Below, piece after piece: positions 17,222 through 25,925 of a stretch of 64,000 nt of DNA. Position 1 is the first letter of the stretch. Each line of letters starts with the position of its first letter. Under the pieces are notes generated by a model. That model did not search any database, was not told the origin of the DNA, and worked only from the letters and a program-made list of their open reading frames with translations. Made by a program: the position numbers and the translations under genes. Source of the DNA: Aldersonia sp. NBC_00410 (GTDB lineage: Bacteria > Actinomycetota > Actinomycetes > Mycobacteriales > Mycobacteriaceae); assembly GCF_026342035.1 (NCBI RefSeq), contig NZ_JAPENM010000010.1, forward strand, positions 124,001 to 188,000, given 5' to 3'.

Positions 17222-18250
17222 ATGCGCCGCCGTCTACGCCTGCTCGGATTGCTCACCGCGACACTCACCGGTGTCGCTCTGGTCGCCGGGTGCACGTCGG
17301 ATGATCCGGCGAGCGACGCCGCCGCGCAGACCGGTCACACCACGGCGACGCTGGATACCCTCGACCCCGTCCCCATCACCGCCGATCCCCCGGCACCGGC
17401 ATTGCCCGTGACCGTGCACAGTCTGGACGGGACCGATGTCACGATCACCGACGCGAGCCGGATCGTCGCCGCGGACAGGTACGGCACGATCGCGCAAAAC
17501 GTCTACGCGCTCGGGCTCGGCGACAATCTGGTCGGCCGCAGCACTGCCGCCGCATTCCCGGCGATACAGAACGTGCCGAACGTGACTCCCGGCGGGAACT
17601 CGCTCAACGCGGAGGCGATCCTCGCGCTGCAGCCGACCGTGTTCCTCACCGACACGACGATCGGTCCGAAGGCGGTGCAGGACCAGCTGCGGGCGGCCGG
17701 CGTTCCGGTCGTCTACTTCGATCCCACCCGGACGATGGCGAATGTGACACCGCAGATCACCGCCATCGCAGACGCGCTCGGTGTCCCCGAGCAGGGCGCC
17801 GCATTGGCGCACCGCACGCAGGGCGAGATCGACGCCGCGAGCGCGAGTGTGCCCGAACAGCAGGACAAGCTGCGCATCGCGTTCGTCTATCTGCGCGGCA
17901 CGGCGATCACCATGCTCGCCGGACCCGGCTCGGGCGCGGACTCGCTCATCGAGGCCCTCGACGCGATCGATGCGGGCACCGATTCCGGGCTGACGCAGCA
18001 GTTCGTCCCGATCACCAGCGAGGCGATGATCGCTGCCTCGCCGGACGTCCTGCTCACCATGACCGACGGGCTCGAATCGGTCGGCGGGGTGGACGGCCTG
18101 CAGAAGATCCCCGGCATCGCGCAGACACCGGCGGGCAAGAACGAGCGTGTCGTCGACATGGCCGACAGCGTGCTGCTCAGCTTCGGGCCGAACACCGGTC
18201 ACGTTCTCGCCGCGCTGTCCGCTGCGGTGTACCCGCAGCAGCCGCAATGA
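17222..18250 (+). CDS. hmuT: Haemin ABC transporter substrate-binding lipoprotein
   Basis: A 342-residue exported lipoprotein. The signal peptide ends in a lipobox, LVAGC, with the modified Cys near residue 24. The mature part has the two-lobed fold of class III (FecB/HmuT-like) binding proteins: SRIVAADRYGTIAQNVYALGL, LQPTVFLTD and the C-terminal FGPNTGHVLAALSAAVYP. It would bind haem outside the membrane and deliver it to HmuUV. It is the first gene of hmuTUV, overlapping hmuU by 4 bases (ATGA). An iron-box-like site precedes it. Haem rather than a siderophore is assigned from family resemblance and the three-gene order. Confidence 0.88.
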   Translation: MRRRLRLLGLLTATLTGVALVAGCTSDDPASDAAAQTGHTTATLDTLDPVPITADPPAPALPVTVHSLDGTDVTITDASRIVAADRYGTIAQNVYALGLGDNLVGRSTAAAFPAIQNVPNVTPGGNSLNAEAILALQPTVFLTDTTIGPKAVQDQLRAAGVPVVYFDPTRTMANVTPQITAIADALGVPEQGAALAHRTQGEIDAASASVPEQQDKLRIAFVYLRGTAITMLAGPGSGADSLIEALDAIDAGTDSGLTQQFVPITSEAMIAASPDVLLTMTDGLESVGGVDGLQKIPGIAQTPAGKNERVVDMADSVLLSFGPNTGHVLAALSAAVYPQQPQ

Positions 18251-19311
18251 CGGTCCTCGCCCCCGAACGCGCACCGAGTTCACGACGCGCCACGGTCGTC
18301 CTGATCGTGCTCGCTGTGGTGCTGCTCGCGGTCGCAGTGGTGTCCGCATGCCTCGGCCAGATTCCCACCACACCTGCGGAGGTGCTCGGCAGCGTGCTGC
18401 ACCGCATCGGGTTGGACCTCGGGCCGATGCCGCACCACCCCGCCGGTGAGGTCACGCTCTGGGAGGTCCGCTTCCCGCGCGTCGCGTTGGCGATCGTGGT
18501 CGGCGCGTCGCTCGGGTGTGCGGGCGCCCTGCTGCAGGGTGTCTTCGCGAATCCACTCGCCGAGCCGGGCGTGGTCGGCGTCTCCGCCGGTGCTGCGGTC
18601 GGTGCGAGCGCGGTGATCGTGCTCGGCGGCGCCTTCGTCGCCAACTGGTCGGTGGCGGCCGGAGCATTCGTCGCGGGCCTGGTCACCACCGCGATGGTGT
18701 ACCTGCTCGCCCGGTCCGAGGGCCGCACCGAAGTGGTGACGCTCGTGCTCACCGGCATCGCGATCAACGCCTTCGCCGGCGGCCTGATCGCGCTGTTCGT
18801 CTTCGTCGCCGAGCCGGCCGCCCGCGATCAGGTGGTGTTCTGGCAGCTCGGCAGCCTCAACGGTGCGACCTGGCAGGCGGTGGCCATCGTCGCGCCGATG
18901 GCCCTGCTCGGTGTCCTCGCGGCACAGTCGATCGCGCCGCGCCTGGACCTGCTCGCACTCGGCGAGGGCCCGGCCCGCCACCTCGGCGTGGACGTCGAAC
19001 GGTTGCGCCAGGTGGCGATCGTGATCGTCGCGGTGCTGACCGCCGCGAGCGTGGCGTTTGCCGGCATCATCCTGTTCGTCGGCCTGATCGTGCCGCACGT
19101 GATGCGGATGCTGATCGGGCCTGCGCACCGCACCCTCGTCCCGGCGAGCGCGCTCGGCGGCGCGATCGTGCTGCTCATCGCCGACGTCTGCGCCCGCACC
19201 CTCGTCCCGAACGCGGACCTCCCGCTCGGCATGCTGACCGCGCTGGTCGGCGGGCCTTTCTTCTTCTGGTTACTGCGGCGCACCAGGGCCAGCCAAGGCG
19301 GGTGGGGCTGA
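18247..19311 (+). CDS. hmuU: Haemin ABC transporter permease
   Basis: A 354-residue FecCD-type permease with nine or ten hydrophobic helices. Family motifs include VRFPRVALAIVVGASLGCAG, LLQGVFANPLAEPGVVGVSAG, the cytoplasmic LGEGPARHLGVDV coupling segment and GLIVPHVMRMLIGPAHRTL. It forms the membrane channel with HmuV. It starts at an ATG inside the hmuT stop and its TGA shares a base with the hmuV ATG, so the operon is tightly coupled. Confidence 0.93.
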   Translation: MTVLAPERAPSSRRATVVLIVLAVVLLAVAVVSACLGQIPTTPAEVLGSVLHRIGLDLGPMPHHPAGEVTLWEVRFPRVALAIVVGASLGCAGALLQGVFANPLAEPGVVGVSAGAAVGASAVIVLGGAFVANWSVAAGAFVAGLVTTAMVYLLARSEGRTEVVTLVLTGIAINAFAGGLIALFVFVAEPAARDQVVFWQLGSLNGATWQAVAIVAPMALLGVLAAQSIAPRLDLLALGEGPARHLGVDVERLRQVAIVIVAVLTAASVAFAGIILFVGLIVPHVMRMLIGPAHRTLVPASALGGAIVLLIADVCARTLVPNADLPLGMLTALVGGPFFFWLLRRTRASQGGWG

Positions 19312-20165
19312 TGGCCGAACGCGTCGACGCCCTGCGCACCCGGCTGCGCACAACCTTCGCCCGCCAACTCGACGTCCCCGAACACGTCGAGACCGGGAGC
19401 GTGACGCTGCGCGCGCACGACGTGACCGTGCGGCGGCGCGGGGTGACAGTGCTCGACGGCGTGGACTTCCACGTCTCCGTCGGCGAGGTGGTCGCACTGG
19501 TCGGGCCGAACGGCGCGGGCAAGTCGACGCTGCTGGCCGCCCTGGCCGGCGAACACCCAGCGGTGCACGGTGACATCGAACTCGACGGGCACCCGCTCGC
19601 GCACTGGACGCCGGTGCAGATGGCGCAGCGCCGCGCGGTGCTACCGCAGAGCCACGCCGTCGGCTTCCCGTTCAGCGCCAGGGAGATCGTCGCGATGGGC
19701 CGCGCGCCGTGGGCCCGCACCGTCCGCGCCGAGGACGACGACCGTCGCATCGATGCGGCGATGACGGGCTGTGACGTGCAGGCGTTCGCTACCCGTGCCT
19801 TCCCGACCTTGTCCGGCGGCGAACGAGCGCGCGTGGCGCTGGCCCGTGTGCTGGCGCAGGACACCACGACCGTGCTGCTCGACGAACCGACCGCCGCGCT
19901 CGACCTCGGCCATCAGGAGACGGTTATGCAGATTGCGCGTGGCCGCGCCGGCGATGGTGCGGCGGTGGTGGTGGTGCTGCACGATCTCGGTCTCGCCGCC
20001 GCCTACGCGGACCGGGTCGTGGTGCTCGACAGCGGCCGGGTCGCCGCGGACGGGCCACCGGGGCAGGTGTGCACGGCAGCGCTACTCAGCCGGGTCTACG
20101 ACCACCCGGTCGAGGTCATCACGCACCCGGTCACCGGCGCGTTGCTCGTGCTCCCCCGCCGCTAG
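19311..20165 (+). CDS. hmuV: Haemin ABC transporter ATP-binding protein
   Basis: A 284-residue ATPase: Walker A GPNGAGKST near residue 65, Q-loop VLPQSH, signature LSGGERARV near residue 165, Walker B VLLDEPT and the H-loop VVLHD. An N-terminal extension of about 25 residues precedes the fold. The start is the ATG at 19311 overlapping the hmuU stop; the long upstream frame is shadow sequence. Its 3' end overlaps the convergent MMPL gene by 84 bases. Confidence 0.93.
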   Translation: MAERVDALRTRLRTTFARQLDVPEHVETGSVTLRAHDVTVRRRGVTVLDGVDFHVSVGEVVALVGPNGAGKSTLLAALAGEHPAVHGDIELDGHPLAHWTPVQMAQRRAVLPQSHAVGFPFSAREIVAMGRAPWARTVRAEDDDRRIDAAMTGCDVQAFATRAFPTLSGGERARVALARVLAQDTTTVLLDEPTAALDLGHQETVMQIARGRAGDGAAVVVVLHDLGLAAAYADRVVVLDSGRVAADGPPGQVCTAALLSRVYDHPVEVITHPVTGALLVLPRR

Positions 20166-22289
20166 CCCCGCATCGAGTCCCGGCTGCCCAGACCAGTTCC
20201 GGCTCAACCCGAACCCCGGCCACCAGCACAGGTCACCGAGCATTTTCATCACCGCGGGCACCAGCCACATCCGCAGCACCGTCGCGTCGAGGACCAGCGC
20301 GAAGATCATCCCCAGCGCGATGTACTTCATCAACACGAGGTCGGAGAACGCGAACGCGCCGGTCACGACCACCAGAATCGCCGCCGCCGCACTGATCACG
20401 CCGCCGGTGCGGGCAATGCCGTAGCGGATCGCCTCCGGGGTGTCCGCGCCGTTCGCCCGCGCCTCCACCATCCTCGACAGCAGGAACACCTCGTAGTCGG
20501 TGGACAGCCCGAACACGACGGTGACGATGAGCACGAGCACCGCAAACATCAGTGGTCCCGGCGTGAAGTCGAACAAACCGGATGCATGCCCGTCGACGAA
20601 CAGCCAGGTCAGCACTCCGAGCGTGGCTCCGAGGCTGAGCGCGCTCACCACGATCGCCTTCACCGCGAGGACAACCGAGCCGAACGCGAACAGCAGCAAC
20701 AGGAACGACGAGAGCACCAGGATCGTGAGCAACGCGGGGAGCCCGTCGATCAGGCCCTGAATGCTGTCGTATTCGAGCGCGGGCAGCCCGGCCACCATGA
20801 TCAGCACGCCGGGCGGTGCGCGCAGGTCGCGCAGCGCCTCGATGGCGGGACCGGCGTCGTCGTCGTCCACGAGGCCGGCCTCGAGCACGTTGATGCCGTC
20901 GCGGGTCGGGGTGCTCGGCGCGAACGGTGCGGTGAGCCCGGGTGTAGCGCTCGCGGCCACGCGGATCTCACCGAGCTGTGCATTGTCCGCGCCGATGACG
21001 ACCAGGCGCAATGGCTCGGTCCGGAACTGTGGAAAGGTGCCGTCGAAGTCCTGCTGCGCGACCCGCGCCGGGTTGTCGGCCGCGAGATAGCGCTCGCTCA
21101 GCCCGCCGAAGTCGATCCCTCGGATCGGCAGAATCAACGCGAGCAGCACGAGCGTCAACGGCACCGCAACCGCGACGGGCCGGCGCATCGCTGCCGTCGC
21201 GATCCGAGAGAACACGCCGGAATCGATCTGTTCGGCGGTCTTGGTGCGGGAGAACCGATGCCAACTGAGCGCGTCGACGCGTCGTCCGAGAATGGCGAGC
21301 ACCGCGGGGAGCATGGTGGTGGACAGCACTGCGGCCAGCACGACCGCGCTGATCGCACCGTAGGGCACCGAGCGCAGCACCCCATGCGGGTAGATGAACA
21401 GTGCGGCGAGACTGACCGCGATGATCGCCGCGGAGAACACGATCGTTCGCCCCGCGCGGGTGACGGTGGTGACCACCGCTTCTTCCACGCTTCGCCCGGC
21501 GGCGATTTCCTCGCGGAACCTGGTGACGGTGAACAGGCCATAGTCGATCGCGAGACCGAGACTCACCAGTGTGACCACCGCGCTGGCGAACGCGTTCACC
21601 TCGATCCCCGCCGCGATCGCCCGCATGATGCCCTGCGCGCCGAGGATCGTCATGACACCGATCAGCACCGGGAGCAATGCGGCGACCACGCCGCCGAACA
21701 CGAAGAACAGCAGGATCGCGACGAGTGGCAGCGCGATCAGCTCGGCGCGGTGGATGTCGCTCTGCATTCCTTCGTTGATCTGACCGACGATCGGTTGCAG
21801 TCCGGCCAGTTGCACCGTCATGCCCGCGACCCCGAGATCGTCCACGATCGCATCGAAGTTCTCCACCGTCGCGACACCCTCACCGCGCAGACCGATGCTG
21901 GCGAACGCGTACCGGTGTGATTCGTCGGCGAAGCCGGAGGTCAGTGCCCCGTCCCAGTAGCTGTCGATCTTCTGAATGCGGTCGGGGTAGCGCGCGAGCA
22001 GATCCGCGAAGTGTGCGCGCATCCGCTCGGCGATCTGCGGGTCGTCGACGGTGGCGCCGTCGGGGGCGGTGTAGAGCGCGATGACATCGCTGTCGGTGTC
22101 CCGGCCGAAGGTGTCGTCGGCGAGCCGTGATGCGACCGCGGATTCGGCGGTCTCGTCGAACCAGCCCTCCTGGCTCAGATGAGCGGCCAGGTCCCGGCCG
22201 AACAGGCCGCCGATCGCGACGAGACCGATGAACAGCACGACGACGACGTGCCGGCGGCGGTAGACCACCCGTCCAAGGGTTGCGAACAT
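20082..22289 (-). CDS. MMPL-family RND transporter
   Basis: A 735-residue inner-membrane protein with the two-fold RND/MMPL layout. An N-terminal helix (RRRHVVVVLFIGLVAIGGLF) is followed by a periplasmic loop, a helix cluster with the proton-relay-like AIDYGLFTVTRFREE, a second loop, and a second cluster with GLSTDYEVFLLSRMVE. MMPL proteins in mycolata export lipids or import haem; the cargo here is unknown. The N-terminus MFATLGRVVYRRR fits the family, so I take the ATG at 22289; the frame is open further upstream. It follows the Mtb12-like lipoprotein gene by 23 bases. Its last 28 codons run antisense over hmuV. Confidence 0.92.
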   Translation of the reverse strand: MFATLGRVVYRRRHVVVVLFIGLVAIGGLFGRDLAAHLSQEGWFDETAESAVASRLADDTFGRDTDSDVIALYTAPDGATVDDPQIAERMRAHFADLLARYPDRIQKIDSYWDGALTSGFADESHRYAFASIGLRGEGVATVENFDAIVDDLGVAGMTVQLAGLQPIVGQINEGMQSDIHRAELIALPLVAILLFFVFGGVVAALLPVLIGVMTILGAQGIMRAIAAGIEVNAFASAVVTLVSLGLAIDYGLFTVTRFREEIAAGRSVEEAVVTTVTRAGRTIVFSAAIIAVSLAALFIYPHGVLRSVPYGAISAVVLAAVLSTTMLPAVLAILGRRVDALSWHRFSRTKTAEQIDSGVFSRIATAAMRRPVAVAVPLTLVLLALILPIRGIDFGGLSERYLAADNPARVAQQDFDGTFPQFRTEPLRLVVIGADNAQLGEIRVAASATPGLTAPFAPSTPTRDGINVLEAGLVDDDDAGPAIEALRDLRAPPGVLIMVAGLPALEYDSIQGLIDGLPALLTILVLSSFLLLLFAFGSVVLAVKAIVVSALSLGATLGVLTWLFVDGHASGLFDFTPGPLMFAVLVLIVTVVFGLSTDYEVFLLSRMVEARANGADTPEAIRYGIARTGGVISAAAAILVVVTGAFAFSDLVLMKYIALGMIFALVLDATVLRMWLVPAVMKMLGDLCWWPGFGLSRNWSGQPGLDAGLAAGEHEQRAGDRVRDDLDRVVVDPAE

Positions 22290-22312
22290 GGCGTCGAGGT
22301 CGCTTTCGTCCG

Positions 22313-22846
22313 CTACCCGCAGGCCTGGCTGTGGTAATCCGCGGTGCGCAGGATGCCACACAGGTCGACGCGCGAGATCTTCCAATCACCGTCGACGAGC
22401 ACGAAGTGCAGGTTCGCGGTGCGCACCCCGGTCCCCGTGCCGTCCTTGTCCAGCCGGGCGGTCGCGGTCAGCGTGCCGTCGTGATTGTCGAAGATCGGAT
22501 CGACGACCTCGTACACGGCGTTGGGGTGTTCCCGCAGTGCGCGGTAGAGATCGGGGATGCTGGACCGGAACGCCTCACCGTTCTGGATCAACGCGATGCG
22601 GGCGTCGTCGGGCAGATCGGGGTCGAGCGCGCCCTTGATCTTCGCGTCGAGTTCGCCCGCGGTCGGGATGGCGGCGGGTGCGGCGGCGAGCGCCGAACTC
22701 GTCGCGGCCGCCGACGCTGCCGCGATCGCCGACGAACGGGCCGCTGCGACGGCGTCCTCGTCGATATCCGATCCGCAGGCGGCGACGAGCAGGCCCGCTG
22801 CCAGCACCGGCAGCAACCGCCGAGCCCACCACGCGATACCCGTCAC
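22313..22846 (-). CDS. Mtb12-like lipoprotein
   Basis: A 177-residue exported lipoprotein. It has a signal peptide with lipobox LVAAC (Cys near 24), an Ala-rich linker to about residue 65, then a compact domain resembling the low-molecular-weight antigen Mtb12 C-terminal fold (IPTAGELDAKIKGALDPDLP; NLHFVLVDGDWKISRVDLCGIL). The start GTG overlaps the stop of the upstream gene (GTGA). It lies in an operon with the Rv2137c-like gene and the MMPL transporter, so it may be an accessory lipoprotein of that transporter (inference). Confidence 0.75.
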   Translation of the reverse strand: MTGIAWWARRLLPVLAAGLLVAACGSDIDEDAVAAARSSAIAAASAAATSSALAAAPAAIPTAGELDAKIKGALDPDLPDDARIALIQNGEAFRSSIPDLYRALREHPNAVYEVVDPIFDNHDGTLTATARLDKDGTGTGVRTANLHFVLVDGDWKISRVDLCGILRTADYHSQACG

Positions 22847-23283
22847 CAGCTCATCCGGCCGAGCAGGGCACGGACGATCGTGGTCTCTGCGGTATCGGGC
22901 CGCTCCGGAACGGCCGCCGAAATCATGTCTCGCACAAGAGCGACGATACTTCGCACGTCATCGAGGTCGATATCGGTCACCGGAGCCTGCGCGGTGGCGA
23001 CGATGTCGGTGCGGTCGGGTACCACGTCGGCCGGCAGGTCCTCGCGGTACAGCTCGACCGTCATGGTCGCCCGCACGACCTGAAAGGCGAAGGGCCGTCG
23101 GTCGGCCGCGATACCGAAACCATGCGCAAACGGTCCTGCGGTGGCGTCCTCGATGAGGAATTCGTGCGTCCAGTCGCTACGGCCCGCGCGGTCGGACCGA
23201 GACGCGCCGGGGCTTGTGCCTTCGCTCGACGAACCGTCGCTGTCGCGTTCGGCCGCATCCCCGTGCTCTGTGCCCACTCGCAT
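22843..23283 (-). CDS. Conserved protein, probable counterpart of Rv2137c
   Basis: About 146 residues, no membrane segment. The first 45 residues are polar and low-complexity; a compact domain follows (THEFLIEDATAGPFAHGFGI; VVRATMTVELYREDLPADV; LDDVRSIVALVRDMISAAVP). The frame is open well upstream, so the ATG at 23283 is a choice based on where family-like sequence begins; it has no strong ribosome binding site. Its size and its place divergent from lppL match my recollection of M. tuberculosis Rv2137c (137 residues). Function unknown. It heads an operon with the lipoprotein and MMPL genes. Confidence 0.65.
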   Translation of the reverse strand: MRVGTEHGDAAERDSDGSSSEGTSPGASRSDRAGRSDWTHEFLIEDATAGPFAHGFGIAADRRPFAFQVVRATMTVELYREDLPADVVPDRTDIVATAQAPVTDIDLDDVRSIVALVRDMISAAVPERPDTAETTIVRALLGRMSW

Positions 23284-23440
23284 CTCCGACTCTGCCGCTG
23301 GACGAACCCAGCGTTTCTTACTACACGGTAACCAACGGTTGTGGCCGCTGCGACACGAGTGGCGACCGCGTGCCCGGTCACAATCCGCGGCATGGTCAGA
23401 TGTACTGCGCAACTCAGCGGCACGGGAGGAGTGGGGTCGG

Positions 23441-24472
23441 ATGCGCTCGTCGCTGCCTCGGCTTACGGTGGCCACCACTGTCGCACTCGCGTTGGCGGCC
23501 GGTTCGCTGCTCACCGCATGTTCCGACGGCCCCGCGGGCAGTCTGCCGACCGTCGAGCCCCCGACGCCTGCCGCAGCACCACCCGCTACGTCGCCGTTGC
23601 CCGGATCGATTCGCTCGACCGGCAGCGGAATCGACTTTCTCGCCGTGGACGCCGATTCCGGCATCGTGGCGATGCTCGGCGCCGATCGCTCCACCCTACT
23701 GCTGACCGCTCATGCCGATCCTTCCGCGCCGATCCGGTCGGTTCCGCTCGGTGCCGCCGGTGCGGGCCTGGTCGCGGGACGCCCGGGTGAGGTCCTCGTC
23801 CCCGCCGGCGACCGCGTCGTCCGGGTGTCGGTGGCCGACGGTGCGACCACCGACGTGCCGACTGGCGGCAATGCGGTCAGCGCTATCTGGGCGCCCGACG
23901 GCACGCTGGCCGTCGGTACCTCGGACGGGAAGGTCCGCCTCATCGACCCGGAGTCCGGGCAGAGCACCGAGATCGGCGGCTTGGTCTCGGTCGACGGGCT
24001 TGCGGTGACCGGCGATTCCCTGGTTGCCCTCGATCGGCGACAGAGCTCGGTTACCGAGATCGACCTCGGCGACCATTCGCTCGGGTTGGCGCTGCGGGCC
24101 GGCGAGGGCGCGACCACCATCGACGGCGACCGGCTCGGCCGGTTTGTTGTCGCGGACTCGACCGAAAGCGAATTGCTCGCCTTCACAGCCGATCCGCTCG
24201 TCCTGCACCAGCGATTCCCGGTAGGCTCGTCGCCCTACGCGGTCGCAGTCGACGACCGGTCCGGGATCGTCTGGCTGACGTCGACCGCGACCAACGAGGT
24301 TGTCGGCTACGACCTGTCCTCCGGCATCCCGAAGGAGACTGCGCGCTTCGCCACGGTCCGCCAGCCGAATTCGGTGGCCGTGGACGACAGCACCGGAGAC
24401 CTGCTCGTTGGGTCGGCGGCCGGTGAGGGCCTGCAGACGATCCCGGCGAGCAGCACCCAGGGAGGACGCTGA
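23441..24472 (+). CDS. lppL: LppL-like lipoprotein with beta-propeller-like repeats
   Basis: A 343-residue exported lipoprotein with signal peptide and lipobox LLTAC (Cys near residue 27). The mature part is built of repeated beta-strand units (for example AIWAPDGTLAVGTSDGKVRL and VDDSTGDLLVGSAAGEG), suggesting a seven-bladed NHL/YVTN-type propeller. The ATG at 23441 has GGGAGGAG about 10 bases upstream, and the signal peptide starts there. Its TGA shares a base with the next ATG. The order lppL-(DUF5703)-pyrD agrees with my recollection of the mycobacterial lppL-pyrD locus. Molecular role unknown. Confidence 0.85.
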   Translation: MRSSLPRLTVATTVALALAAGSLLTACSDGPAGSLPTVEPPTPAAAPPATSPLPGSIRSTGSGIDFLAVDADSGIVAMLGADRSTLLLTAHADPSAPIRSVPLGAAGAGLVAGRPGEVLVPAGDRVVRVSVADGATTDVPTGGNAVSAIWAPDGTLAVGTSDGKVRLIDPESGQSTEIGGLVSVDGLAVTGDSLVALDRRQSSVTEIDLGDHSLGLALRAGEGATTIDGDRLGRFVVADSTESELLAFTADPLVLHQRFPVGSSPYAVAVDDRSGIVWLTSTATNEVVGYDLSSGIPKETARFATVRQPNSVAVDDSTGDLLVGSAAGEGLQTIPASSTQGGR

Positions 24473-24714
24473 TGTCGAGTCGCCGCACCAAGATGCCGCC
24501 CGGTTGGGAAGGCGACCAGAACGACGACTACGAGTACGTTCCGTTGCGGCTCCCACCGGATGTCACCCGGGTGACGGCCTCGATGCGTCTGGCCATTCAG
24601 GCGGAGTTCGGCGGGTGGGAGTTGTCCCGGGTCCGGCTCTACACCGACGGCAGCCGTCGGGTTCTGCTCAAGCGCCGTAAATCCGCGGCGCCCGCCACCG
24701 AACCAGCACTCTGA
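24472..24714 (+). CDS. DUF5703 family protein
   Basis: A small basic protein of 80 residues with the family core [16 protein letters not shown] and [20 protein letters not shown]. It is coupled to lppL by a TGATG overlap and lies 5 bases before pyrD, so all three are one operon. Function unknown. Confidence 0.85.
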   Translation: MSSRRTKMPPGWEGDQNDDYEYVPLRLPPDVTRVTASMRLAIQAEFGGWELSRVRLYTDGSRRVLLKRRKSAAPATEPAL

Positions 24715-24719
24715 GGCAG

Positions 24720-25796
24720 ATGTACCAGATCCTGCTGCGGCTGATGTTCCTGCTGCCGCCCGAACGCATTCACCACATCGCGTTCACGGCGATGCGAATC
24801 ACCGGCGCGCTGGCGCCGTTGCGCCGGCTGGCGGCGAAACTCCTCGTCGTCCGCGACCCGATCCTGGCGAGCCGGGTGTTCGGCGTCGACTTCCCGGCGC
24901 CGCTCGGACTGGCAGCCGGCTTCGACAAGAACGGCTCCGGCGTGGACGCCTGGACCCCGCTGGGGTTCGGCTACGCCGAGATCGGCACGGTCACCGCGCA
25001 GGCGCAGCCGGGCAACCCCGCGCCGCGTTTGTTCCGCCTGCCCGCCGACCACGGGCTGATCAACCGGATGGGGTTCAACAACCTGGGCGCAGGCAACGCC
25101 GCCAACAATCTGCGACACCGTCGCCCCGGCGTGCCGATCGGCGCGAACATCGGCAAGACGAAGGTGGTCACCGCCGCCGACGCGCCCGGCGACTACGAGA
25201 TCAGCGCAAAGCTGCTCGGCCCGCTGGCCGATTTCCTGGTGGTCAATGTGAGTTCGCCGAACACACCGGGACTGCGCGATCTGCAGGCGGTGGAATCGCT
25301 GCGGCCACTGCTGCAGACCGTGCTCGCCGTTGCCACCGTGCCGGTGCTGGTGAAGATCGCGCCCGACCTGTCCGACGAGGATGTGGACGCGGTGGCCGAC
25401 CTCGCCGTCGAGCTGGGATTGGCCGGCATCGTGGCCACGAACACGACGATCGCGCGCGACGGACTGCGCACCCCGGCCCACGACGTCGAGGCGATGGGTG
25501 CCGGCGGGCTGTCCGGAGCTCCCGTCGCCGACCGTTCCCTGCAAGTGCTGCGGCGCCTGCATGCCCGGGTGGGCGACCGGCTGGTGCTGGTCTCGGCGGG
25601 CGGAATCGAGACCGTCGATCAGGCGTGGGAACGAATTCTGGCCGGCGCCTCGCTACTGCAGGGCTACACCGGCTTCATCTACGGCGGACCCTTCTGGGCA
25701 CGACGAATCCACCGCGGTATTGCCGCCAAACTGCGTGCCGAAGGCTATCCGGACCTCGCCTCCGCGGTGGGTGCCGACGCGAATACAGCGGGCTGA
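24720..25796 (+). CDS. pyrD: Dihydroorotate dehydrogenase (quinone), class 2
   Basis: A 358-residue FMN enzyme oxidising dihydroorotate to orotate in pyrimidine synthesis, with electrons passed to menaquinone. The N-terminal hydrophobic helix ([20 protein letters not shown]) is the membrane-association segment of class 2 enzymes. Key parts: [20 protein letters not shown], the catalytic Ser in [13 protein letters not shown] near residue 180, [10 protein letters not shown] and VSAGGI. Length and features are normal. Confidence 0.97.
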   Translation: MYQILLRLMFLLPPERIHHIAFTAMRITGALAPLRRLAAKLLVVRDPILASRVFGVDFPAPLGLAAGFDKNGSGVDAWTPLGFGYAEIGTVTAQAQPGNPAPRLFRLPADHGLINRMGFNNLGAGNAANNLRHRRPGVPIGANIGKTKVVTAADAPGDYEISAKLLGPLADFLVVNVSSPNTPGLRDLQAVESLRPLLQTVLAVATVPVLVKIAPDLSDEDVDAVADLAVELGLAGIVATNTTIARDGLRTPAHDVEAMGAGGLSGAPVADRSLQVLRRLHARVGDRLVLVSAGGIETVDQAWERILAGASLLQGYTGFIYGGPFWARRIHRGIAAKLRAEGYPDLASAVGADANTAG

Positions 25797-25925
25797 CCTC
25801 GACTCGCCTCAGTTTCCCCCCAGCAACCATGGTGGGTGCTATCTTGGGCGCGTCCGAACGTGCCGAAACTCACAATCCGGACACCTCACACCGTGAGATT
25901 TCGATCCATCTGCCTGGGAGCCGTG

